From: Algoriphagus iocasae
GTDB lineage: Bacteria > Bacteroidota > Bacteroidia > Cytophagales > Cyclobacteriaceae
Length of the DNA stretch: 64,000 bases
Assembly (NCBI RefSeq): GCF_014206875.1
Contig: NZ_JACIJO010000003.1
Coordinates: 824,660-888,659, forward strand
Direction of reading: 5' to 3'
Shown: piece by piece, positions 33,954 to 42,095 of the stretch
Layout of the letters: every line of letters starts with the position of its first letter
Position numbering within the stretch: the stretch's first letter is position 1
Translations under genes and position numbers: made by a program
The notes under the pieces: generated by a model
What the model was told of the DNA's origin: nothing
Databases searched by the model: none
Seen by the model: the letters and a program-made list of their open reading frames with translations, nothing else

Positions 33954-36412
33954 TCCTGAACTTCAAATTGAGATTGAATTTTTACGATTCTGTCTTCAAG
34001 TGATTCAGAAGAAATACTCGTTCTGCTCAATCGGTCTACCATAATAGGGAAGGAAAAAGGTGTAAACTGAACAGGATGTTTTACAACGATTTGCTGGGCA
34101 TTGATCTTTCGCATGGCTTTGAGCATTTTCTCCTGATCCATTTGCTGGTTGATAGCTTCTGCATGTGCTTGTTTGAGCAAAAGGTTATCGGGATCATAGG
34201 ATTCAAATACCTGAAATAATAAGCTTGAATTAGCTTGAATATGTCTAAAAGTGGTTGGTTTACCTGGATATCCCTGAAAAACCAATCCTGCAATGGTGGC
34301 AATTTCTCGAAACTTTGTTCGGCTCATTTCGCTTTCATTAACACAATGTCTGATGTCTTCATGAATATTGTCCAAAGTGAATAAATCTTCTTCTAAAAGT
34401 TCCTCAATGGGGATTTCGGTATCAGACAGCAATTCAAAACCATAATCATTCATCGCGATGCTGAAGGTTACCGCATAGCTGATACTGATTCTATAGGCGA
34501 TCAAAGCACTCATTAACTCATGGATCATTCGTCCCTCAAAAGGATAAAAGTATAAATGGAAACCTTCCTTGCTTTGATGGGATTCAATCAAAAAAGTATC
34601 TCTATTAGGAATGATCGATAGTTTAGCTTGAAGATCCAATATTGGTAAAACCCTTACGATTTCCTCTGAAATGTAGGTTTCTTGATTGTATAGCTCCAGG
34701 ATCTCTCTGATTTTCTCAGAAAGTTTGGAGGAAAGTGACATTCTTACGCCCATCCAGGATACAACATTTCTGGTTTTCTTTTCTGAGACTTTTACTGTGG
34801 CGGTAAGACCTTTCACCTGGAGTAATTCCAAGCTTCTTCCGGCAAAGAAAAAACGATCTCCAATTTTCATTTTCGAAATGAAATATTCTTCCACAGAACC
34901 TAGATAAGCTCCATTTTTGAATTTCACTTTGAGCATCACATCAGAAACTATCGTTCCCATCGAGAGTCGATGTTTCATTGCAATTCGTTTGCTTTTCACT
35001 CGATAGATTCCGTCTTCGTCAAGGATTACTTTGAGGAAATCCTCATAACTTCCTAAAGAGGCGCCTCCTTTAGTGATAAAATCCATAACCCATTGCATTT
35101 CAGAATCAGAAAGTGATTCAAAGGATCTGGTTCTTTTCGCCACTTCAAAAATCTTCTCTGCATCCAAACCATCTCCAACGGCCAAGGTGACAAGAAACTG
35201 AATGAGCACATCGTAAGGAAGTTCAGGAGGAAATTGAGATTCCATGTCACCTTTTTCTATTGCATCCCTGAGCGCCGAAGCCTCAATCAATTCCAATGCG
35301 TTTGTAGGGACGAAAAATATCTCAGATGGCTGTCCAGGTTGATGACCTGCTCTTCCAGCTCTCTGAATAAATCGTGAGACTCCCTTGGGGCTTCCAATTT
35401 GAATCACTCGATCAACAGGTCTAAAATCCACTCCCAAATCCAAACTGGAAGTACAGACTACCAACTTGAGTCTACTGTCGTGCAAAGCTTCTTCTACCCA
35501 TGAACGAACAGACATATCCAGCGAACCATGGTGCATGGCAATCCAGCCAGCCCAATCTGGTCTTGCTTCCAGTATTTTTTGATACCAGATTTCAGTCTGG
35601 GAGCGAGTATTTGTAAATAAGAGTACGGTTCGTCCAGCTTCAATAATCGGAATGACTTTTTCCAACATTCGGATTCCCAAATGCCCAGACCAAGGATACT
35701 TTTCGATTTCATCCGGAAAAACAGAGTTTAAGAGAATCTCTTTCTCGATTTTGGCTTTGATGATATGAACGGGAAGGTTCTTGCCCAATAAAGTTGCTGC
35801 AGCTTCTTCCAAGTTTCCGAGCGTCGCAGAAACAGCCCATCTTCTGAAAGTTGAAGGACAGATCGACTGGATGTATTCCAGAGCCAACTGAACTTGAACC
35901 CCTCTTTTATTACCAACCAATTCGTGCCATTCGTCCACTACAATCGCTTTCAACGATTGAAAAAGTTTGCCATGCTCTTTCTGCGAAATAAGTACATGAA
36001 GGGTTTCTGGCGTGGTAATAAGACATTCTGGGGGATTTCTCTTGATTGCAGCTCTTGTTTTGGCGTCCGTATCTCCATTTCTTACGGCCACATTCCATGG
36101 AAGCCCAATAGATTCGCAGACTTCCTGCATCGCAAGTTGAATGTCTTTGGAAAGAGCTCTAAGAGGAGTTACCCAAATCAGTTGGATTCCATTTTTCTTT
36201 GGCTTTTTCCATGTGTCAGGGTTTTGCTTAATGTATTCCAGAATGACAGGAAACCAAAGGGCAAAAGTCTTTCCTGATCCTGTAGGAGCATTGAGAAGAC
36301 CTGATTTTCCATCAAGGAAATCGTTCCAGGATTCCAGCTGAAAAGGAAAGGGAGCCCATCCTTTTTTATGGAAATATTCTAATCCTACTGAAAGCCTGTT
36401 TTCTTGGCTCAT
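33950..36412 (-). CDS. Lhr-type DEXH helicase (ligase-associated DNA-damage-response family)
   Basis: An 820-residue superfamily 2 helicase. Walker A is APTGSGKTF at 42-50 and the DEXH box is VDEWHELVGNKRG near 163-175. Motif III-like SATLGNLEEA follows, then the second RecA lobe with SSLDLGVDFRPVDRVIQIGSPKG and the motif VI QRAGRAGHQPG near 365. A winged-helix and Lhr-core region fill the C-terminal half. The DEWHELxGxKRG signature is typical of the family that in many bacteria stands next to an ATP-dependent DNA ligase, an MBL-fold exonuclease and a phosphoesterase. None of these partners is in this window near it; trkH is convergent with a 4-base overlap. Confidence 0.88.
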   Translation of the reverse strand: MSQENRLSVGLEYFHKKGWAPFPFQLESWNDFLDGKSGLLNAPTGSGKTFALWFPVILEYIKQNPDTWKKPKKNGIQLIWVTPLRALSKDIQLAMQEVCESIGLPWNVAVRNGDTDAKTRAAIKRNPPECLITTPETLHVLISQKEHGKLFQSLKAIVVDEWHELVGNKRGVQVQLALEYIQSICPSTFRRWAVSATLGNLEEAAATLLGKNLPVHIIKAKIEKEILLNSVFPDEIEKYPWSGHLGIRMLEKVIPIIEAGRTVLLFTNTRSQTEIWYQKILEARPDWAGWIAMHHGSLDMSVRSWVEEALHDSRLKLVVCTSSLDLGVDFRPVDRVIQIGSPKGVSRFIQRAGRAGHQPGQPSEIFFVPTNALELIEASALRDAIEKGDMESQFPPELPYDVLIQFLVTLAVGDGLDAEKIFEVAKRTRSFESLSDSEMQWVMDFITKGGASLGSYEDFLKVILDEDGIYRVKSKRIAMKHRLSMGTIVSDVMLKVKFKNGAYLGSVEEYFISKMKIGDRFFFAGRSLELLQVKGLTATVKVSEKKTRNVVSWMGVRMSLSSKLSEKIREILELYNQETYISEEIVRVLPILDLQAKLSIIPNRDTFLIESHQSKEGFHLYFYPFEGRMIHELMSALIAYRISISYAVTFSIAMNDYGFELLSDTEIPIEELLEEDLFTLDNIHEDIRHCVNESEMSRTKFREIATIAGLVFQGYPGKPTTFRHIQANSSLLFQVFESYDPDNLLLKQAHAEAINQQMDQEKMLKAMRKINAQQIVVKHPVQFTPFSFPIMVDRLSRTSISSESLEDRIVKIQSQFEVQD

Positions 36413-36587
36413 GAATGAATTTGAGATTTATGAGTATTGAAAATTGAATTTTTCTTTCTGCAAAACCAATAATTGTCTGGAACTGTCATCAATTAATTAG
36501 AGGATCCTGACTATTTTGAGGTTTGAGGAGCGAAAATAAATCAAATTGAAAACTACCTCTTGATTTCTTCGTTATGTTTCTGAAACC

Positions 36588-37112
36588 ATGAATACTATGA
36601 AAAAGTTAATTCTTGCTTGTTTGATCTCCTTTGGATTTATGTCCTGTAAGGATGTGATCAATGAACCTTTGGATTACCTAAATAAGGTTAGCTATGATCT
36701 GAATAAGGCAAGTGATTACGAATATTCAGGTGTTTTGGAAGTAGGAGAATTACCAAATGGGGAGTTGGAACTGGAAATAAAATTGTATGGAGCGACTGGA
36801 AATCAATCCGTTACTTTTCCGACCCATTTGCATTTTGGATCCTATGATACTCCTGATGCAGAAATGGCGGCTATGTTGAACCCTATCAATGCAAATACCT
36901 TAACGAGTCGTACTATTTTGCCCCAGTTAGCCGATGGGACAAAACTTACTTTTGAAGACTTTAAATCTTTTGATGGGCATATCAAAGTTCATTTGGCAAG
37001 TGAAGGGCCCGATTATCAAGTGATTTTAGTAGCAGGAAATGTCGGTTCAAATGTCGATTTATCGCAAGGCTTCAATCCTGATAAAATAACCATGTGTTCG
37101 GATACTTATTAA
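36588..37112 (+). CDS. Small lipoprotein of unknown function
   Basis: A 174-residue (or 171, if the second ATG at 36597 is used) protein with a lipoprotein signal: MKKLILACLISFGFMSC, with the lipobox ending in Cys near residue 20. The mature part is acidic and predicted to be mostly beta strand. Segments such as YSGVLEVGELPNGELELEIKL, FPTHLHFGSYD and HIKVHLAS recall CHRD-like domains, but the match is not firm enough for an assignment. It is a single gene, convergent with the lipoprotein of the TonB unit, and ends in a shared bidirectional terminator. Confidence 0.65.
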   Translation: MNTMKKLILACLISFGFMSCKDVINEPLDYLNKVSYDLNKASDYEYSGVLEVGELPNGELELEIKLYGATGNQSVTFPTHLHFGSYDTPDAEMAAMLNPINANTLTSRTILPQLADGTKLTFEDFKSFDGHIKVHLASEGPDYQVILVAGNVGSNVDLSQGFNPDKITMCSDTY

Positions 37113-37147
37113 TCAAAAAAGGCAGCTGAGAGGCTGCCTTTTTTGAT
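37112..37147. terminator. Bidirectional terminator between two lipoprotein genes
   Basis: ATCAAAAAAGGCAGC (37112-37126) and its exact complement (37133-37147) flank a 6-base loop. Runs of A and T on the two sides make it work for both convergent genes. Confidence 0.85.
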
Positions 37148-37156
37148 TTGTAAGAA

Positions 37157-37759
37157 TTAATTAATCTCGATAGGGAAAGTGATATCAAGATCAGTTTCGC
37201 CTCCGGCTTGAGCAAAATTTGTAAAATTAGGATTGTTAGCGCCTGGATAGCTTTTATCCAAATCGTGACGTAAAATCACTCTCATTTCTGTTGCAGTAGC
37301 CCCTGGAGAAGAAGAAACAGTGAGTGTGTTTTGCAAACCAATCAATTCGCCACTTGGATCATCATATGAGATTGTTAGGATATTAGAGGTGAATGCTGAT
37401 CCCAAAAAGAAAAACTGATGCTCGTCTGATTCTTCCTGAACTTCTTCCGTGATGTCTTCATTTGCAATTGAATTATACAAAAGCACATCCAATCTATAGG
37501 TTTTTCCTTTATCCAATGTGACAGTTTCAATGGTTGGAGTTCCCAATTCCACGCCTTGAGGATCAGATGCTAAAAATTCAAAAGAATCTCCAACAGGATT
37601 TCCGGAATCATCCAGTTCAGTAAATTTTAAAGTGACATCCGTGATCACTTCTTCATCATTTTCTATTACTGGGTCTTCACTTTTGCAGGAAAAAAGAACT
37701 GCCGAAAAAAGAACTGCAGCAAATAGAGATGAGTTTTTAAATAGTTTCATGTTGGTCAT
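37157..37759 (-). CDS. Lipoprotein partner of a TonB-dependent receptor
   Basis: A 200-residue protein with a lipoprotein signal (SSLFAAVLFSAVLFSC; lipid Cys near residue 25). The start may be the second Met at 37750. After an acidic linker, the mature domain is predicted beta sandwich (VTLKFTELDDSGNPVGDSFEF, TVTLDKGKTYRLDVLLYN). I know no firm family name. It begins 3 bases after the receptor gene on the same strand, so the two are one transcript. Surface lipoproteins paired with TonB receptors often capture the ligand, and that is the likeliest role here. The ligand is not known. Confidence 0.68.
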   Translation of the reverse strand: MTNMKLFKNSSLFAAVLFSAVLFSCKSEDPVIENDEEVITDVTLKFTELDDSGNPVGDSFEFLASDPQGVELGTPTIETVTLDKGKTYRLDVLLYNSIANEDITEEVQEESDEHQFFFLGSAFTSNILTISYDDPSGELIGLQNTLTVSSSPGATATEMRVILRHDLDKSYPGANNPNFTNFAQAGGETDLDITFPIEIN

Positions 37760-37762
37760 TGT

Positions 37763-40075
37763 TTATAATTGGTAATTTAGTTTTATAAGGAAGTTTCTGC
37801 CCATGTCATCAGTGAAATACCTGAATCGATTCATGTACTCTTTATAAGAGGTATTCAATAAGTTCTGTACTTGTAGGCCTAGATTTAATTTGTTTTTTCC
37901 TAACTCAAATTGTTTTTGATAGGAAATATTAAACAAGGCATAACCGTCTGGAGCAGGCGCCAAATCAAAGTCAGGCTCTCTTTTTTGTTTAGCCACAAGC
38001 ATATTGCTCAAAGTAAATTTGTTGGTTTTTGAATTGCTCAATGAGCCAAACTGATAGGAGAGACCCCAATCCATTCTATCGGATGGGATAAAAGGAAAAT
38101 AATTATCGGCATCTGTGTTTTTAGCTCTGATAATGGATCCTTTTGCATAGCCACTCAATCGCTCTGTGAAAACATAGCTACCTGAAAAATCAAATCCATA
38201 AAAGAAAGCATTTGCCTGCAGGTATTCATACACATTGAATGTTCCTCTTAAAGAAACATAGGTGTCTCCTGTAGGATTCAGATAGATATAATCTGAGATA
38301 TGATTGGCATAAGCCGTCAATTGAAGTTGGGTTCTGCCTCCATCATATTCCAATTCATTGACCCATTTAAGTGACTTTTCGGAATTCAAATCTGCATCGC
38401 CGATTTCAACCGCTGCTGCTCCATGGTGCAAACCCTCGCTGAAGAGTTCATTGACATTTGGCGGTCTCCAGGCTGTTCCCAAATTGGAGTTGAATGTGAC
38501 TTTGGGACTGATCTGATAAAAACCTCCAATAAAGGCAGAGAAGTTATTATAGCTTAAATCAGCTTGCTGTAATTCGGAATCGACAAATCTGGCAGTTTGA
38601 ACAGTTCGGGTATCAAAACGGAGCCCACCTTCAATTTCCAATGGTCCTTTGCTATATTTTTCAATGGCATAAAAGCCCAAGTTCAGCATGTCATAATTCG
38701 GAATGAGAGGTGTTACACCTGTTCCGGGGATGTTACTATTTGCCTGCTGAATCGCATTAATTCCAAAGCTTCCGCTCCACTCGTTCTTTAAACTATGATC
38801 TAAAAAGAGATCTAAAGTATTGGTGAAAAGCTCCAGATCTAAACTTGGTTTCGTATTCAGGTCACCTCTTCTTTTATCAAATTCCTGACGATTATTGGCC
38901 TGAAATCCATATTGAAAATTCAATTTCCATTTATCAGACAGGTGATAATGAGATTTGATTTTAGCGAGATGATGAGAGACTACTTGTTTTGGGTTGATGA
39001 TATCATAGGTGAAACCAGGGTCTGAAAAAGGTCTTCCATTTTCTATGATATTGATTAAATCATCGAGATTTCCAGTGTGAGAATCTCTCAAAATACCCAA
39101 TGTGGTGTTGAAATAGCTGTAGTATCCTTCAATTCCTAGCTTTTGGCTGCTGTAACCCACAGAACCAGAAAAGTTAAGTTCGCTTAATCCGGTATTGCCT
39201 TGGTAGTAATCCGGTGATTGAATGTTTCCAGCTCTCTTCGCCGAAGCCTGAACTTGATAGCCGAGTCCTTTGATTTTATCCGAACCATTGGCATGGGAGA
39301 TAGAAATGTTTCCCATTCTGCCATTGCTGCCTCCGGTAAAGTAAAAATTGGTTTTTGGATCTTTTTTTGTCGGGAGAGGGGCAGGATTAACTAAAATCAC
39401 ACCTCCCATGGCTTCTGGCCCAAATCGAACTGTTTCAGCGCCTTTGATTACCGTGATTTCATCTGCCACAAAAGGATCAATTTCCGGGGCATGCTCAGCA
39501 CCCCATTGTTGGCCTTCCAAACGGATGCCATTGTTTAGGATCATGATCCGGTTACTATGCATGCCATGAATAACCGGTTTGGATATACTATTACCAGTAG
39601 AAAAAGTCGTCACCCCAGAAATTCGCTTTAAACTTTCCCCAAGGCTTTCTCCTCTTGCTTGCAATAAATCATCTCCATAAAGAGCAGTTACTGCAGTTGT
39701 GGTTTGTACCGCCAGTTTATGCCCATGTATCTCAACTCCGCCTAATTCAAAGGATTCTTCTTCTAAACGGTAGGTTTTGTTGAAGTTATTTGAAGTCAAA
39801 GAAATGGTGTCTCTGATTTCTTTATGCCCCAAATATTGAATCGTTAGGTTATAATTTCCTTGGCAGAGTTCTTTGACTATAAAGTTTCCATTTGCATCGG
39901 AAACAGCTCCTGTGGCACTTTCTACAACCCAGATATATGCTCCTTCGATTGGATCATTGTTTTCCTGGTGTAAAATTTTACCGCGAATAGCTAACTCACA
40001 TTTTTGCCCGAAAGCTGAAAATGCTCCGAAAAGGATAAAAATTAAGGTATAGGTGGAGAGGTTGATGTATTTCAC
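37763..40075 (-). CDS. TonB-dependent outer-membrane receptor
   Basis: A 770-residue receptor that imports a ligand across the outer membrane with energy from TonB. A signal peptide covers residues 1-23. A carboxypeptidase-regulatory-like domain spans 26-110 (IRGKILHQENNDPIEGAYIWV, DANGNFIVKELCQGNYNL). The plug follows at about 118-230, with VIHGMHSNRIMILNNGIR and EITVIKGAETVRFGPEAMGGVILV. The rest is the 22-strand barrel, ending in the aromatic GRNFLIKLNYQL. Length is normal for a metal or siderophore receptor and too short for a SusC type. A TTTAGA-N9-TCTAAA palindrome overlaps the promoter, which suggests control by a metalloregulator. The ligand is not determined. Confidence 0.9.
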   Translation of the reverse strand: MKYINLSTYTLIFILFGAFSAFGQKCELAIRGKILHQENNDPIEGAYIWVVESATGAVSDANGNFIVKELCQGNYNLTIQYLGHKEIRDTISLTSNNFNKTYRLEEESFELGGVEIHGHKLAVQTTTAVTALYGDDLLQARGESLGESLKRISGVTTFSTGNSISKPVIHGMHSNRIMILNNGIRLEGQQWGAEHAPEIDPFVADEITVIKGAETVRFGPEAMGGVILVNPAPLPTKKDPKTNFYFTGGSNGRMGNISISHANGSDKIKGLGYQVQASAKRAGNIQSPDYYQGNTGLSELNFSGSVGYSSQKLGIEGYYSYFNTTLGILRDSHTGNLDDLINIIENGRPFSDPGFTYDIINPKQVVSHHLAKIKSHYHLSDKWKLNFQYGFQANNRQEFDKRRGDLNTKPSLDLELFTNTLDLFLDHSLKNEWSGSFGINAIQQANSNIPGTGVTPLIPNYDMLNLGFYAIEKYSKGPLEIEGGLRFDTRTVQTARFVDSELQQADLSYNNFSAFIGGFYQISPKVTFNSNLGTAWRPPNVNELFSEGLHHGAAAVEIGDADLNSEKSLKWVNELEYDGGRTQLQLTAYANHISDYIYLNPTGDTYVSLRGTFNVYEYLQANAFFYGFDFSGSYVFTERLSGYAKGSIIRAKNTDADNYFPFIPSDRMDWGLSYQFGSLSNSKTNKFTLSNMLVAKQKREPDFDLAPAPDGYALFNISYQKQFELGKNKLNLGLQVQNLLNTSYKEYMNRFRYFTDDMGRNFLIKLNYQL

Positions 40076-40096
40076 GAAGCAAAAATAGATTCCATT

Positions 40097-40117
40097 TTTA
40101 GATTAAACTAGTCTAAA
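40097..40117. promoter_or_regulatory. Probable operator of the TonB receptor unit
   Basis: TTTAGA (40097-40102) and its complement TCTAAA (40112-40117) form a 21-base palindrome with a 9-base centre. It lies 5 bases downstream of the -7 box and 22 bases before the start codon, where a bound repressor would block transcription. The size and AT-richness fit a Fur/Zur- or DtxR-type regulator, but the regulator is not identified. Confidence 0.5.
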
Positions 40118-40122
40118 TGAAA

Positions 40123-40154
40123 CAAAGTTGCAAAAATGTGAAATACACTCAAAA
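40123..40154 (-). promoter_or_regulatory. Promoter of the TonB receptor unit
   Basis: On the minus strand TTTTG (40150-40154) is followed after 19 bases by CAACTTTG (40123-40130). This fits TTTG-N19-TAnnTTTG with a single mismatch, T to C, in the first base of the -7 box. Confidence 0.55.
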
Positions 40155-40365
40155 TATCTACTCGAGTGGCAAATCAGAAGGACAAGATTCAGAAATTCGA
40201 AATAAGAAATCAGGAATCAGAAAACATGATTATCCGAAATGAGGCCAGTAGTTAAAGATTGAGTTTAGAAAAGTCACGGAATTCGTTCACCGACGAGAGT
40301 CCACTGTCCACAGCAGGTTGAATTCTTTTCAAGACTGCAAGAATTAACAGACATCTAAAATGCTA

Positions 40366-40397
40366 CAAAAAAAGTCCGACAGGGAAATGCCGGACTT
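40366..40397 (-). terminator. Intrinsic terminator of the small membrane protein gene
   Basis: On the minus strand AAGTCCG, a 12-base loop and CGGACTT are followed by a run of T. It lies 17 bases after the stop of the gene at 40415-40849. Confidence 0.75.
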
Positions 40398-40414
40398 CAG
40401 TCAAATATTTTGAT

Positions 40415-40849
40415 TTAGGCCAACCAAATAGACCAAGGAATTCTGGATAATAAAAGCAAAAGTCCAATGGCATACATCATGTAGATGCTTCTAAATCTTG
40501 CTTTGGATACTGTTCCTTTCTTTGCGCGGCTATATCCAATTGTGATCACTACAATCGCAATGATATTGATCAATGGATGTTCCACTGCCGTTAATCTCAC
40601 AGCTGAATCTGACATTGCAGAACCGGATTTTAGCATCTCGAAACCTAATGGGCTTACGAAATATAGAATCAAGCCAACTGTCAATTGAATATGGGATAGG
40701 ATAAAAGCAATAAGTGCGATTTTTCTATCCTTGTCTGAAAATTGCCTGTTGGATAGTGCTCCAATCAGCGCATAGGTAATAACTAGAATAAGAGCCAAAA
40801 GGACCAAATATGCCAGTCCTGAATGTAAATGTTGTAAGCCTGTGTACAT
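40415..40849 (-). CDS. Small four-helix integral membrane protein
   Basis: A 144-residue inner-membrane protein with four hydrophobic helices at about 12-33, 46-66, 90-106 and 122-140. His residues sit near the helix ends (HLHSG at 7-10, SHIQL near 52, VEHPLIN near 89), as in small b-type cytochromes, and one could suspect haem binding. Similar Bacteroidota proteins carry inconsistent names in my memory, including cytochrome B and a mistaken ribosomal protein L27. I cannot assign a function. It is separated by 64 bases from the methyltransferase gene upstream and has its own terminator. Confidence 0.65.
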   Translation of the reverse strand: MYTGLQHLHSGLAYLVLLALILVITYALIGALSNRQFSDKDRKIALIAFILSHIQLTVGLILYFVSPLGFEMLKSGSAMSDSAVRLTAVEHPLINIIAIVVITIGYSRAKKGTVSKARFRSIYMMYAIGLLLLLSRIPWSIWLA

Positions 40850-40913
40850 GTTCGTTGAATTTGATAGGTGAAAATAGCTGAAAACTAATTATGAAATGTC
40901 CAATTCATCAGAA

Positions 40914-42095
40914 TTACTCCACAAAAAGGACTAGACCCTTTAAATATTCTGTTTCAGTATGGAAAATATTAACTGGATGATCTGCAGGTTGGGTGACCTG
41001 ATGAAGTATTTTGATTTTTCTACCACTTTCTAAAGCAGCAGCAGTGATGGTGTGAGCAAAAAGAGATTTGTCCACGACTTGACTACAGGAAAAAGTAAAT
41101 AAAATCCCGCCAGTCTTAATCTTCTTCAAGGCCTCCGCATTCAATCTTTTGTAAGCCTGAACTGCATTGTGACGGGATTTTAGGTTTTTAGCAAATGCCG
41201 GAGGATCCAAAACAATGATGTCATAATCATCTCCGATTTCCCGGATATATTTTACCACATCGGCAACTTTTGATTCGTGTTTTCCTTGAATATCAGGATT
41301 TAGGGAAATGTTTTCCTCTGTCAATTCGATAGCTTTTGGCGAAATATCTACTGAATGAACTTCACTTGCACCTTCTTTCAAAGCCAAAACAGAAAAGCCT
41401 CCTGAATAACAGAATGTATTCAAAACCTTTTTTCCTTCGGAATAGGATGCCAACAGTTTTCTATTTTCCCGCTGATCTATGAAAAAACCAGTCTTTTGAC
41501 CTTTTTCCCAATCGATTTTATAGGTTGCTCCATATTCCTGAACAAGATCTGTTTTTGGTTCGCCGATGATCCATTCATTAGAAGTGATTCCTAAGTTTTT
41601 TGGAAGAGTCTCAGCACTTTTATCATACACACCAGCCAACTTTTCACCATAGGTGTTTTTAATAGCATTGGCAATTTCCTTCATATGTGCATGCATTCCT
41701 ACATGATGAGCTTGGATTACCGCAGTGCCATTGTAGAAATCAACGATCAAACCTGGAAGTAAATCCCCTTCACCATGAACGAGGCGATAAACATTGGTTT
41801 TAGGGTTTTCTGTAAGTCCCAAACTAACCCTCAGTTGGTATGCAGAAGCTATCTTTTCATTCCAAAAATCCTGGTCAATCTCTCTGTTTTCGAAGGAAAT
41901 AATCCGAACCATGATGGAACCGTGAGAGAAATGACCTGTGCCAAGGAATTCATCTCTAGAGGAATAAACAGAGACGAGATCTCCATTTTGAAGAATCTCC
42001 GGCATCTGGTAAATGGCACCGGAAAAGACCCAGTGATGTCTGCGTTTTAAGGAAATCTCTTTTCCTTTTTTGAGAATAATTTTAGGATAATTCAT
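40914..42095 (-). CDS. rlmI: rRNA (cytosine-C5) methyltransferase, RlmI-like
   Basis: A 393-residue SAM-dependent methyltransferase of the RlmI/YccW family, which makes m5C1962 in 23S rRNA in E. coli. Residues 1-75 form the PUA RNA-binding domain (KKGKEISLKRRHHWVFSGAI). A beta-rich linker follows. The Rossmann domain begins VLNTFCYSGGFSVLALKEGA near 217-236, with the acidic SAM contact SVDIS, the motif IV VLDPPAF near 290, and the catalytic Cys in FTFSCSQ near 327. The order and length agree with the family. Its start overlaps the symporter gene upstream by 14 bases. Confidence 0.88.
   Translation of the reverse strand: MNYPKIILKKGKEISLKRRHHWVFSGAIYQMPEILQNGDLVSVYSSRDEFLGTGHFSHGSIMVRIISFENREIDQDFWNEKIASAYQLRVSLGLTENPKTNVYRLVHGEGDLLPGLIVDFYNGTAVIQAHHVGMHAHMKEIANAIKNTYGEKLAGVYDKSAETLPKNLGITSNEWIIGEPKTDLVQEYGATYKIDWEKGQKTGFFIDQRENRKLLASYSEGKKVLNTFCYSGGFSVLALKEGASEVHSVDISPKAIELTEENISLNPDIQGKHESKVADVVKYIREIGDDYDIIVLDPPAFAKNLKSRHNAVQAYKRLNAEALKKIKTGGILFTFSCSQVVDKSLFAHTITAAALESGRKIKILHQVTQPADHPVNIFHTETEYLKGLVLFVE

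Larger units (their letters stand above)
40118..40414. other. Intergenic region with dispersed repeat fragment
   Basis: Apart from the promoter at its left end and a terminator at its right end, this stretch holds low-complexity sequence (AAATAAGAAATCAGGAATCAG near 40201-40222 in parts) and, at 40292-40333, a copy of the 40-base sequence with AGTCCACTGTCCA that also occurs at 21531-21573. No coding region is visible. Confidence 0.6.
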
